Position numbers and translations under genes: made by a program. 64,000 bases of DNA. Origin: Isoetes taiwanensis. Lineage: Eukaryota > Streptophyta > Lycopodiopsida > Isoetales > Isoetaceae. Location: NCBI GenBank assembly GCA_021234155.1, contig JAJEKV010000568.1, positions 1 through 64,000 on the forward strand, read 5' to 3'. The notes beneath the pieces are model-generated. The model searched no databases and was not told the origin of the DNA. It saw only the letters and a program-made list of their open reading frames with translations. Positions 37,164-49,057 of this stretch are shown here, one piece after another; position 1 is the first letter of the stretch, and every line of letters begins with the position of its first letter.

Positions 37164-37320
37164 GGGTTGCCCCTAAGGGGGCAAACCCTTGTCCATGTGG
37201 GGTTTGTGGTATATTCCAGGTATATGCCAGTATATGCCCGGAATATGCCAATAACTGCTACAAACCCATTATTGGCTGTAAACTGGCGGTCATTTCTGTT
37301 TCTGGGGAGGCACTCTGGAA
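37164..37320. repeat. Hairpin repeat, single diverged copy right of the PPR relic
   Basis: Same order as 34184-34330: the GGGTTGCCCC/GGGGCAAACCC hairpin, GTGGGGTTTGTGG, a foldback ATATTCCAGGTATAT / TATATGCCCGGAATAT, ACTGCTACAAACCCA, TTGGCTGTAAA. At one stem position the pair T-A of the left copies is C-G here, a compensatory change; another position is a mismatch. Confidence 0.8.
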
Positions 37321-37480
37321 ACAGGCTAACCGGTGTTTTGGCGATGGTGGCTATCCCCTTTGGTAGACATGTCTACAAATCCTACACACACCCACCTCTC
37401 CAAAACATCTCCGGCTGGAGCCTGCCCACTAAACTCTTTCCTGCTTGCTTCTCATGGAGGAGCCCATGCTCAGTGAGCGA

Positions 37481-37875
37481 ATGATTGTTGCATTTCGAGG
37501 CACTGCTGAATTTCAAAAGACGGAATGTCGGATCTTTGCACAGGCCAGAACATGTTCGGTCAAGGATTTCCAGGTATTCCCTTTGTACCCTCTGGCATAT
37601 GCTCCATGTTTGCCAATGAAACCCTAGATTACTATTCCCAGGCAGTGAAATATACAAAGCAAGCTTTAGCAGCCTATCCTAGTAGATCTTTGTTGCTCAC
37701 AGATCGTAGTTTGGGTGCTGGACTTGCCCTTTTGGATTCTGCAAATTTTTCTAACAGATTAGTGCTCCCTATTGTTGGATTCAGTGCCCCTGGTCTATCA
37801 GAGTTACCTAAAAGATGGAATTTGGAACTTAAGGCTGCTCAAGAGCATATGGTCTTTGTAATAGGGGATAAATAA
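37481..37875 (+). pseudogene. Class 3 lipase-like (alpha/beta-hydrolase) fragment
   Basis: The frame starting MIVAFRGTAEF (37481) resembles the strand before the oxyanion region of class 3 lipases (VVAFRGT). After a change of frame, 37525-37875 has YSQAVKYTKQALAAYPSRSL, then LLLTDRSLGAGLALLD where the family has TGHSLG(A/G)GLA, and LPIVGFSAPGL downstream. The nucleophile Ser and the following Leu-Gly are kept, but the Gly-His before it are Asp-Arg, which should disturb the nucleophile elbow. No clear catalytic Asp or His follows before the stop at 37875. The family acts on acylglycerols or phospholipids. The frameshift and the altered elbow suggest an inactive relic. The assignment is by eye and moderate. 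Confidence 0.5.
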
Positions 37876-39860
37876 AATGTAGTCATTAGATAAACTTGGA
37901 ATAGGCAGGTTGGCATTATTGGTTTGTATCAGACCTAGAAAATCCCTCATTGTAGTGTTTGCTTACAATGCCATTTCTAGGATTAATATATTAGATCTAC
38001 TAAGGCCTTCCAAGGATCTTGACTCCTTAACTTGTTTCTTTGAGAGCCACTACTTAAAACATTTGATTAGCCTTATATACCAAGGTTCAAGACTTGTGTG
38101 CCAAATAGCTTAATCTCAATCGGTGCATGTGCTTCAGCTGACTTCACAATTTAATATTGTATATCTATTAAAAATAAGAAATGCAAAAATGCATGTAATA
38201 TGGAATTAAATCATGGAATTCGATATTCAAAAATGCATGCAAACTGACATCCCAGAATCAGGAGTCAGACTAATCATAGCATATAAAATATGCAGGGCCT
38301 CAATGGTACCAATTTCATGCTCACACTATTTTCTTCAAATTCCATAAATTACTCAACAACTTAGAGCTATGAAACGGCAATAAGCTTCATTGCATCAGAT
38401 ACCAAATGCCATTTATACGAACAGAATTAAGGCATAAGGTAAAGGATGCTTCCCGTATATTACAAATCATAAATATAAACATATATGGGTAAATTCTACA
38501 AGAAAATGCTTCAAGAAAGCTTAATATCTACCTGGCGCAAATAAATAATGTAAAGGCGCTGCAATTCGAGGTAATCAACGTCAGAGCAATCAACAAAAGC
38601 CCGGTCAATTCTATTCACACAGTTGCGGCTCATTGTACCCTTAGTATGCTTGAAGTATTTGGTATTAATGCCATTGAACGCGTGCTTAAGGATTGGATCT
38701 ACGAAGAGGATGCCAGTCTTTTCGACATATGTCAGAGTCAAATCATATTCTAGAATATGCTCTCAATCAGAATATGACACTAGTCCATTCCGGTCCACAA
38801 AATCTTAACTTGCAAGTAATGGGTACAAGCTTCTTTATGGGATTCAATTCATGATCTTGGGATCTCTAATGAGTTTTGTTGCATTCATGGGAAAAACTAC
38901 CGTGGCTATCAAAGGTTTTGAAAATTCGAGGCCAGGTGTACTTGCTCATTCACCCTCAGACATCATAGATGGCATGAATCCTGATGCGAAGAAGATAAAG
39001 AAGGCACTGAAGGCACTTTGTTATCATGACAAATGACTTAAAGTTGAGGTACATGTGCTACTTATATGCTTATGCAGGAGTTTGTAAAATATCATTGAGG
39101 TACCATTTCACTTCTACATCACTTACAGGAGGGATAATTGGACTAGATAGTCTGGGGGTGGATGTAAGGATTACATGTGGACGTTAAATTTTTTTTTCTT
39201 TCTTTCTTCATGAAACGTGCACGTGTTTTGGTTTATAGCATTTTGATTGAGTTATTAGCACAGTGTTCACTCATCATCATCACTGCATCGAAGATGCTAC
39301 ATGTCACAATGGCAGGAGCATTGCTTGACAAATTTCTCGGTTATCCATTAGGAGGCGCATTAGCTACAATGAAGGCAAATCCTCGATCATTGCACCAAAG
39401 CATACTGAAGAGCTGGGGTAAACGCATGTTCGAGCTCAACCACGGACTCCAAATCATTGCCTTCCGCGGGGGCCTAAGCTCTAACCCGACCCATAACTAT
39501 TGAGCAACAAAAGACATGCCATTGCATTTGCATTTTTAAGTAACTCTACCTTGCTTGCTTCCATGTACTTCATGCTATTAAATGCTTAGCCATTCAATTT
39601 ATAAAATTGAATTCTTCCTTCATACCCTGAACAAAATTGACATGCAAAACAATCCTCAGTTCTTAAGTTCTTTTGCCCTCCCCCCCATTTCTCTATTTGC
39701 ATTCTTCATACATTGTTTCGTATGTTTCTAAAGAATCCGACGATTCCACTATCTATAAATTCCCATAAAGACATGGTATCAAGTACTCTATTGTTTTGAA
39801 GTAGCAATTTAAATTGATTGTCAAAACATGACTTTGAACTATGATTTAAGCCACTTCACC
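37876..39860. other. No recognised gene; scattered short ORFs
   Basis: Two plus frames could be exon remnants. One at 38851-39036 has FMGKTTVAIKGFENSRPGVL and DGMNPDAKKIKKALKAL. The other at 39177-39503 has DKFLGYPLGGALATMKANPR and HGLQIIAFRGGLSS; its IIAFRGG recalls the lipase block at 37481, but the link is weak. Otherwise nothing is seen. Confidence 0.35.
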
Positions 39861-39869
39861 CTATGGTAT

Positions 39870-40360
39870 GGCCATGGAGGGCAACCCTCGGTGCGCAGCA
39901 CCTTGTTTACCTTATGTTTGCAGGGCATCAAGTTCGCATAAAGTTGCAAGGCAAAGTCGGGTGATCATAGCTGTGAATGAAGTTATTTCCGCCAAGACCG
40001 CTTGTGTGAATTATTTGGTCATCCTCAGCTATGGAATCTTGAGAATAACATCTGGTTTCAAGACGTCGCATATGATCAAGAATGCTTTCTTCTTACGCAA
40101 GGTTGGTGTACAAAGAATGTCTGTCGAGTATAAGAATTCCCGTGCCTTTTCGATACATGTTGTTGTGCAAAACAAATCAAATGTCACAGTGTCTGACTGT
40201 CAAATCTCACCTACGGACGACACCAATGTTACTAAGTTTGGGTCCGCAACATTTGCAACCGATTCATCTAACTTGTGAATAATAAATGCTTTGCAAATCT
40301 CAGATGATTTAATAGAAGCAGCTATTGTTGCACTTCTCCCTGCAGCTGATACTATGACTG
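39870..40360 (-). mobile_element. Inverted Helitron helicase fragment
   Basis: The reverse complement matches the plus-strand helicase region at about 29360-29850. Examples are GCTTCTATTAAATCATCTGA, ATTATTCACAAGTTAGATG, CTCACCTACGG read inversely as CC.TAGGTGAG, and the block behind AVVENEFLHSYD / KHMLCLKVG. It is diverged and full of stops. It is either a second Helitron's remnant or an inverted duplicate of the one at 26-30 kb. Confidence 0.8.
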
Positions 40361-41930
40361 TAAACAAATAGACATGTTCGTCCAATTCTTATGTATTTAT
40401 CCAGTCCATTCTCTAAGAAATGTTCGAGTTTCCCATACCAACAAGTCTATGAAACTAGTTAGAAACAGTATTATCTGGCCTTTAGCTTTGTTGTGATGAT
40501 TTGAAATAATGCCCAATGTGCACAATAAGGAGGTGATATATTTGACAAAATTTCTTCAGTGCACACAACATTTTAGATGTATAAGTAACTGATCTTACTC
40601 TAAATTTAAAAAGGATTTTGGTGGCACGGAATCTCCATGCTTGAATAGAGTTGGCGCTCAACTGCTCCTGTTCCTTGGTTCGATTTGGGGAAAATTGGGA
40701 TAGGGATCTACTTTGCTGCTTTAAATTAGCACCCTCATTTTGGGCAATCGAGTTTGGCTAGGTGTCTCCTAACTAATGAAGTAATTAGCTTAATTAACTT
40801 AATTAGGTAATTAACCTTTAATTAAACCCTTATTAATTTAGCATGGCTAAATTAATCGTTTATGGTTAATTCCGTAGGTTACATACCCCCATGATGGCAT
40901 GATTGTAGTACATCGATTTGTATCTAGAGAGCTGTCTTTCTGTTAGGTTGAAGTGATAGTTTCACAACAATCACCATAAGCAGTGAATTCCGGATCAGCA
41001 GAAAGGTTATCTGACATGGCAACTTCATGGCAGATAGGATCCATTGGGTACTTTTCATGAAGGAAGGAGGCTGAATCACAGGACCGTGATGCAGAGCTTG
41101 GGAAATTTGCAAAAGTGCGAAGGAATGTCAAATTTTTAGGGTTTAAATGGTGATATCATTCACCACATAATTCACCACATGCACTACATGTCACGACATG
41201 ATTCACCAGATGTACGACATGTCAGGATATGATTCACCACATTAGTACACCTTGCAACAAACATATCAGGCGTCACATGGGATAACTAATACCTTCAAAT
41301 TTACGAATTCATCTTGCATAGATTAAAAATTCTGGTCTCTTTTGTGTATTGCCTTCATTTTAGAGAATAGACGTTTGAATCCATATCCCAAGTTGGCTTC
41401 TTCTATGGAGATAGTTGGTGTCTGACTCAGTCAAATAAACACATATGTTGTTTAAATCGTCGTTTCTCATACGACAATGGTATGTTTCGAAGATTGTTGC
41501 TAGAGATATTTTGTCTATCCAATTCTTATTTGTTTATGTAGTTCATTTTCTAAGAAATAAGTAGTTTGTTCTCCTTTCCTCCGAATTCATATATTGTATG
41601 AGTCTTAGAAAGCCATGCCCCTTGGATGTAAACCCGCAATTGTTAGAATTCTAAATGAATTCAGTTCAATTACATGCATGCCATCTATATAATCTTAGAT
41701 TGATTTAATACATAATATTCATAGGCAAATATTAAATGGAATATTTAAGTAAGAAGGCATCGTCAGTCATTAAAAATGACAGGGGATGATTAGATATGTA
41801 ATAATTATAATAGGATATTAAATCTGTACTCTGCTTCGATTCCTCTGTTCCTTTGTTTACTCTGCTTTCTCTTAACTGAATTGCTCTCCCACCTAATCAA
41901 TCCGACACTGTAAAGCACAGAAGTTTGTTG
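40361..41930. other. Gene-free stretch with a short repeat cluster (41152-41252)
   Basis: An AT-rich patch with many TTAATTA words lies at 40770-40880. At 41152-41252 the words ATTCACCACAT, ATTCACCAGAT, ACATGTCACGACATG and ACATGTCAGGATATG recur as a small irregular tandem array. The last 100 bases precede the B3 gene and hold no clear TATA box. Confidence 0.5.
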
Positions 41931-42800
41931 ATGGCGACTGTGTTTCTGGTCGACGTCAAATTTGGCGAATTGTTGGTAAGAAACGGTTGTATTTCTTTAT
42001 GTTATTCTGCGTTTTAAGCATGCTGTAGGAGCTGGAGGGAGTTGCAGTAGCACCAAATAAAGAAATCACTGCTGTTGGTTCGAATCGAAAAAATTATTAT
42101 GTCTTCACAGTATCAGTGGGCAAAAGAATCTTCTTCGCTGGGAGCTTTTTTTGCGCGAAAACAACATAACTGATGGCACTGCTCTTCTGTGTTTCACATC
42201 AAATAACGGCACAAACTTGACAGAAAGAGCTCTTGATGGGACTTATCGTGTAAAACCTCTTGGTAATTGGGAACTTGGCGCTCCTAGCGACAATGGACCT
42301 GCTAATACAAATAAAAAAGCTGGACGTGATATTAACAAGGATTTTCCTATGCATGTGGATGTGGATGCCGAGAATGACGTTTTTGTTACTGACGATGATT
42401 TATCTGATGAAGAAGAACCAGTATCAAAGAAAGCATTCCGTGTTCCTCTCCTGAAAGCTAACTTCAACAGAGGCCTGGTACTGCTGTATATCTTTTGCTT
42501 TCAAGTATTATAAATGTTTTGAATTACTACTCCTTTCTTTTTGCTTAGATACTAGAACAAGAAGATAGGTGGCGAAATCCTCCCAAAGGATCCACTGTGG
42601 TAATTATCAGACCTGGTGATCAGAAAGCAGGGTTAGCAAGCAAAAAAAGCAAGCATTGTCTCAGCCATGGTTGGAATGCTTTCAAAAAATTGTTTGGCTT
42701 ACGACTTGGTGATATCTTAGAATTTAAATTGCATGGAGATGAACTTCAATGGAATATGAAAGTTCTGGAAGGTGCAGCTTTACATAGGCTAAAGCCTTGA
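41931..42800 (+). pseudogene. REM-type B3-domain gene, frameshifted paralogue
   Basis: Three exons, all phase 0: 41931-41975 (MATVFLVDVKFGELL), 42029-42477 and 42549-42800. They match exon by exon the minus-strand gene at 49058-49949; exon 3 is 252 bp in both. B3 domains are plant DNA-binding folds. The second one reads EDRWRNPPKGSTVVIIRPGD, CLSHGWNAFKKLFGLRLGD and ILEFKLHG, with an acidic linker before it (DDLSDEEEPVSKKAFRVPLL). In the first B3 the frame shifts at 42137-42138. Where the paralogue has FFGQGWEAF, only two bases separate the Phe and Trp codons instead of nine, a net 7-bp loss. After it the frame continues as WELFLRENNITDG. Without another splice option the product ends early. 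The linker and second B3 remain open. Confidence 0.85.
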
Positions 42801-43217
42801 AGTTAATTAGTGTTCCGAGGGCTTTTTATGTTTAGAGAGAAACAGCATTTTGTTTTGCTGAATGTTTTCCTTATGTGATCGATTCTTAGTTCCCTGACTG
42901 TTTTATGTTCTCCAATGTATGATCAGACTCCCGATAAATATATATTGAATGCCCTTTCCATGATTTGTAATATTGTAGTTGGATTGAATATAAGAACCTA
43001 AAAATGTTAGATGGACTATACCAAGCAGCATTGAATGTCAAGTTGTTTGTCATGTGTTTATTCATAAATCCACGCTGGTCATAATTCATTTAATAATTGA
43101 TAAAATGAAGCTTCCATTTATGGTTGAAGGGCTTTAAGCCAGAAAAGTTTATAGTTTATCTCTTGGCCAATTAAATGTTACTGTGTTTAGGCTAATTATT
43201 GTTTTTCTATCTACAGG
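42801..43217. other. 3' flank of the B3 paralogue
   Basis: Probable 3' UTR and spacer; AT-rich, nothing coding. Confidence 0.5.
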
Positions 43218-43448
43218 TAATCATAGTTCTTTCTACTTACTCTATTTCCGATTTCGATCATGCATTTATCGAGCGTGATAAGAAGGAGCATTCTGAAGTT
43301 TGCCTCCAATGGAAAAGGAAGTTCTTTGAGGAAGTACTAGCTAGGCCAAATAATCTGACTTACTTGCAAACTAGAGCCATCTTTAAGATATTCAGGTGGT
43401 TCTATTTTCCAGCATATTATTGTGCTAAATGCACGGAGGCTGGCCAGG
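43218..43448 (+). CDS. Possible internal exon of an unrecognised gene
   Basis: An open frame between a CTACAG acceptor and a CCAG/GTGTGG donor, both in phase 0. It reads VIIVLSTYSISDFDHAFIER, then a charged helical part (KKEHSEVCLQWKRKFFEEVL) and an aromatic, Cys-containing end (RWFYFPAYYCAKC). I recognise no family. The plus-strand exons at 47195-47762 start in the same phase, so the two could belong to one gene with a 3.7-kb intron, but nothing else links them. Confidence 0.3.
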
Positions 43449-46400
43449 TGTGGGCATGAACATGGTAGTTTTACCTTTAAAAGAATACATGGTTAATATT
43501 CTAAGCTCAATTTCCCTACCTTAAAGTGTGAGAGGGTATCACTTTTATAAACATGTTTTATGGTGAAAGTTAAATAATATCTATGTATGTTTTTTGAAAA
43601 ATTTTGCTCTATAGTTGTTACTGCTTCGATCAATAAAATAATTTGACTTCAATGTGTTGAATTCCTTTGCTTTATTCTGTCCTAATATTTCACTATTGCA
43701 AGTTCAATTCCAAATACAATGGTCAATATCATATACCAAATAATGTTAAGGTTTGCAATTTATGAAGTTAGCATTTCAATTGTTATTACATGACTTCTAA
43801 TTTGCACTCACTAAAGATAATCTATGATAGATCTTCCATATCTTTTAAAGAATATTGTGTTTGCATAAAAGATGCGTTCGATGAACGAGTATAATTGAGT
43901 CCCAAATAGCAAGTTCAATGCAAATATATGAACATATATGAAAATATCTGAAGAATAAATAGCTCTCCAAACAATGGTAGTCAGGAATACTATGGACATG
44001 ACACAAGTGTTAATTCGTGTCGCTTGTGTTGCTCCATTTTTGCGAAATGATATTTGTCGCACCATTTGCCTTTAAATGGCCAGCTTCGCCGCAACATTTA
44101 CCTATAAATGGCCCATTCTTGTTTGCCTGGTGACTGACGGAGCTGGCCGATGTTGCTTCAAATGGCACAGCTGCTCCACAATACAATAAGATTTATTCAA
44201 ATTGAACCAAAGAAAATGGGGGAGGAGTGCATATAGTCATAAAGGGGTAGGAAGCTGAATACAACAAGCTGTGGAGGCAACTGTTTTGTTCCAATACTTA
44301 CTTCCGCCCTGGAAACCTTTGGAAGATGACGACCAAATGTTTCGAAAGTAAGTCCTCAATTATGGGGTATCAAGTGAGTTAGCTTGGCATAAACTTCCAA
44401 AGCCACATTCGCCAAGTACTAAACGTTTATGTTACAACGAGGACTTATACACTAATTAACAACTTCAATGTTTGACAAAAACAATATGTTAAACGGCCAA
44501 CACATTTAGCACAAGGAAACCCAATTGTTGCAGAACATGATCATTTCTGACGACAATAACACATCGATCAACATACATAACAATAGAACATTGGTTGGCA
44601 TTCATGATTTGAAAATAACACCAAATGGAAATGCTAAATAGGTATCCATATATAGTGGAGGAAATAGTGAGGGGTCTAGAAAGGAGTACTGTGGATTTGA
44701 AGGAAGAGGACAACATGATCAGGTGACTCAGGATGGTTCAAATTTGGAGGAAGTGGACAATTTGCACGGGAATATGCAATTACTGGGAATTCGACTGCCT
44801 CGAGTGCTTCAGGTTGTTTTATATGTTGAGAAAGTAGACACTTCGCATGAGAATGTTCAAGTGGTGCAGGAATAGGTTATGATGGACAAAAGGATCATCG
44901 ACTGAGTAACAAAGGTCATGGACAACAAAGAGAGGCAAGATGAGGAAGAAAAAATTTGAATAACATAATTAATTTCTTAATTATTAAATTCTTCAAGACT
45001 TCTTTGTAGTTAGTTCTTCGTTTTCCTATTAAATAGCATCCTTTGAAATAATAGATCGCACACGAATTTGAAGAGCTAAGATGGTATAAGGTGAATTAAA
45101 ACCCGAGATCTTGCGTTGTATACTTTCATATTCCATAATGCCTTAGGATTGCTTTAAAAGATTTAGAAGACACGTTTGAGATTGTCTATCCACAATGCAA
45201 AAGCAGAATATTTCTTGAGGGCACAAACTATATAGACGGATTTATGTCTCCGTTTTACCTCTTAGATGTCCCAAATGGATGTAATTAAGCTGTGCTTCAA
45301 TTTCTCATCTATTAAACCTACATTTCACATCGGAGGCCTAAGAACAAACCTAGTTAATAGGGTCAGAGGATATTTCATTTAGAGCCAAGATGCAATAAAC
45401 CTAATTATGAAAAGATTTCATCAGATTCCTTATATAACATCTAAGGAACTTTTCGCGTCTACGTTGACAGAATCGTAAGGGAATATTAGGGAATTTACAT
45501 TAGAGAATTCCGCATCTTCACAGACATGCCTATTTGACCGAGTCGACGACAGAGAACGCATCACAAGGCAAGAAGCTCCTCGACATGGATTTCCCGGTCC
45601 ATTAGGTTCATATGAAAAATGTAGGATGTCGTTTTTAGTGTTTTACTCATGCGCCGACTCCCAGGAAAAAAAGCTATATGACGACCTTTGATTATCACAA
45701 GATATCCATTGCTGCCTTTTGGTCTCAAAACAGTGCGTTCTATCAGTCTGGGAGAAAATTTATGGGAATTTAAAAAACCGGTGAAGATATCTAGGCCAAA
45801 TTATTAAAACAAAATAAATTTTGAGAAGAACCATAGTAGAAAAACATTGTCTCATAAGTTCGTGCGAGTATTTCATGTGTTCCTTATGCTTTCTAATAGT
45901 GATATATGCTTAGATTCAATTATGAAACTATCATAATAATGTAGTGGTAAATTAAATAATGACCCATAGGCATATGTGAATGCAGGATATGCCCATAGTA
46001 GCAATCTTGCTATCATCTCTTTGTATGCCAATCAGAATTAGGTTGAAATAGTCAATCATACGTGTGCAACTACCCGTGGTTCCTTCCCATTCAATCCATA
46101 ATTTTCCCCACATCTATGGTCATAATCTTTTAGAGTAAGGTTTTCAAGACAAACATGATTACGTCTCTCTTTATGATGATAACCTTCTAAGATAAGGTTT
46201 GCAAAACAACAATGCTGAGGTCTACAAAATAATTTCACTACTTAGACATAAGAAGTATTATCGTTCCCCCTAGTCTTTTCTTTCAATCTATCTTGCTTTT
46301 CCTTCTATGTTTCTTTATGATTTGAAATTTGAACTCAAATATGTTAGTGGAATAAGGATAAATAACATTACATCCTAGACATTGCATGCAAGGTTTGTAA

Positions 46401-47194
46401 GGTGCATATAAGTGTGTATTGAATGCAACCTTGCCCAATTAATCTTACAATGACATATGGGAAGATTCTTAAGTAGGATATCCTAGACGTTACAGGGAAT
46501 GAACTACAGAACTGATCGGGCAGGGCAAAATAGCCCCGTAACTTCTGGAAAGGGGTTGCTCTCTATTCTATTGTATATGATGGGAGAGTGGCATCTACAA
46601 GGGGGTAGCGACTGTTTATTAAAAACACAAGACTTTGCTAAGTGAGATGAGCATAAGAAAATATCATTGATGTTGTATAGAGTCCATATGCATGCAACAT
46701 TAAGCTTCTAATGTTACAACCAATAATGGCAATATTTTGCTTCTTCAAACACTTTGTTACCATTGACAAATTGTACACCACTAATATTTTGAGACTAATA
46801 TAAAAACTGAATATGCCTTTACATGCTGACATATACAATTAAATTCATAAATTATGAATTGCGTGCTGAAATTAAAAGGAAGATCGGATACAATTATGGT
46901 ATCCATTCTGCTTCAAATCATCGCTTAAATTCCAGCTAAAGTAGCTTTTCGCATTTATGATAGACAGCTTATAGAATTTCCTGATGCTATAAATACCAAT
47001 GGGATGCATCATTACATGCATGCACGTCTGATCTGTGTTCGACTTCTTCGTTTACTGTTCTTGCTCAATTGCTCCAAGGTTATTTGCAATGAAAATTCTC
47101 AAATTAGACAATAGAAAGTGAACTCGTTTATGGATTAGAGAATTAGGAAAGATGCACTTTTAATATCTGCAAGCTAATCCATGCTTTTTTGCAG
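43449..47194. other. Long stretch without a recognised gene (intron or intergenic)
   Basis: AT-rich DNA with only short ORFs on both strands. Near 46070-46220 a short diverged duplication shares AACCTTCTAAGATAAGGTTT / AATCTTTTAGAGTAAGGTTT and CAAAACAACA / CAAGACAAAC. No transposon ends or RNA genes were seen. Confidence 0.45.
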
Positions 47195-47762
47195 ATAACT
47201 TTGAACAGTGTTGGATCAGGGATGGGCATTCCACTCTCAGCTGATGTAGTGGCCAGAACAACTAATACTAACAAGTTCTTATGCATTGCAGTACGAGATC
47301 GTCCTGATGAAGAAGTAAAACACATAAAATGTGGATGGATTGAAGGAAAGGCAGGAGTAATTTTCCGTGCACTAGGAATTGAACGATATTTCCCAGATTT
47401 TATGTTCAGTTTGCTAGAAGACGTGCACACAGACCAGCCTGGGAGTACAATTCACTCAATGCTTCACCGATATCTTCCCTATGGATCCTTTGGCCCAGCT
47501 GCATTGTTCAACCCAATTGCAGGGTGGACACATGGAAGAATTAAAGTACTATTGTTCAAGCCACAAAATCAAATTGAAGTAAGCATCAGAATCTCATTAT
47601 GCTGCCTACAAATTGTATGTAAACTGATATTGGATGATTGTGCAGTACCTAGGACAAGGAAGGACGCCAGCACAAGCAACAGCTGTACCATCAACATCAA
47701 AATTTGTATTGCAACGAAATAATGAATCTGAGGTAGTAGCTGCAGCCAATGGATCATCTTAA
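47195..47762 (+). CDS. Last two exons of an unrecognised protein gene
   Basis: Exon A (47195-47578) follows a CTTTTTTGCAG acceptor and encodes 128 residues, including VGSGMGIPLSADVVARTTNT, KFLCIAVRDRPDEE, GVIFRALGIERYFPDFMFSL and LPYGSFGPAALFNPIAGWTH. Exon B (47646-47762) follows TTGTGCAG and adds a polar 38-residue tail ending AAANGSS and a TAA. The junction is GAA/GTAAGC to CAG/TAC in phase 0, so the frame is continuous. Clean splice sites, an intact frame and a natural stop argue for a real gene rather than a relic. The repeated Gly-Pro-aromatic character fits a compact enzyme or binding domain. I do not recognise the family. The 5' exons are not identified; the exon at 43218-43448 is one candidate. 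Confidence 0.55.
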
Positions 47763-49057
47763 ATGATGGTTCTGTCAATGAAAGCTAAAACTTACTGTTA
47801 TGAGACCACAGGCAATTCTAAGTGTACTTATGATAAGTTATAGTATTTAAAGCTTATATAGGATCGTCTCTAGCTAGTTTCTTAACAACAAACATGTGCT
47901 CCTCTTTTGTGGGAAATCTTCATCTTTTGTATTTTGAAAAAATACTATAAATAGATTGATCTTTTTTGCAGTCAACAATGACTGCTTAAGCATAGAAGAA
48001 AGCAACAGGCAGCCGTTTCTTAACGCTCCTGCAACAATGTTATAGACATCCTTTTTTCACGGATGCACTATTCACTACTTGAGTCTCATCAAGAACTATA
48101 TACTGCCATATTCTTACCTTCAACAAAAAAGAGTATTCCAAAATTATAGCTGTACACTTTAACATCTACAACCTTAAAGCAAGAAATACAGAGGCGGGCA
48201 GCATGCAAATGTCAGCGACAACAACACCATTGCACTTGTGGACTACACAAAGGTAGATGAACAATGAATTGTTCTTTAACTACTTCATAAAAAAAAAAAG
48301 CAGCACCAAAGAAAGTCACATACAATACATATGGCATCTGGAAAATAGATGCCATTCTACCAGTCACATCTTGGCTAAAACCAATGTTAAAATCCAGGAA
48401 CACATCATTCCTAAGAATGAATCAGAAGGGGGTGATATGATTTCTCACATTCAAACAAAAGAAAGAGGATCTGCAGATGGCACTTCTCACAAGAAAATAG
48501 AATAAAAGCGATGGCGTAAAAGTGTTTCTGACAATGATGTAACAGAGATAGGAACTCATGATAGAAATGACCCAAGCAACCACAATATGCCTGTAGAATT
48601 TGTCTTGCTTTACATGAAATACAATATGCTTGTGAAGGTTGTGTTCCTTTCTTCTTCTTCTATATTTGAATACCTATATAACAAACTGCACTTTGGCAAA
48701 AACCAAATTGGGAAGACTGTTGAAGCACACCATACAAAATTCATGGAAGACAAACTCCACAGACTACTTTCTGTTTCCTACACAGTAGTAAAATTCGACC
48801 TTAGATTGCTTATGCTATTTTATGTGCTGTAAATTTTGACCACCAACAGTTGAATAATTTTATTGATTTCCAAAATAAATTGCATCAAAAATTATGCAGG
48901 TATACAGAAAATTAGACTCTTCTTTAAAAAGATAAGTAGTAAAATATATTAGTTCTTGTGATTACAAAGTATGAACAGTTAGTATATAGTCATGCTAATA
49001 GTTGTAAATGGAAAATTCACACAGACAACAAAATATCTGTTATATAAAATTACATAT
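47763..49057. other. Spacer between convergent genes
   Basis: Lies between the 3' ends of the plus gene (47762) and the minus B3 gene (49058), so it should hold both 3' UTRs. A few short frames (48257-48505, 48587-48832) have no motif. A 10-base A run is at 48289-48299. Confidence 0.5.
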
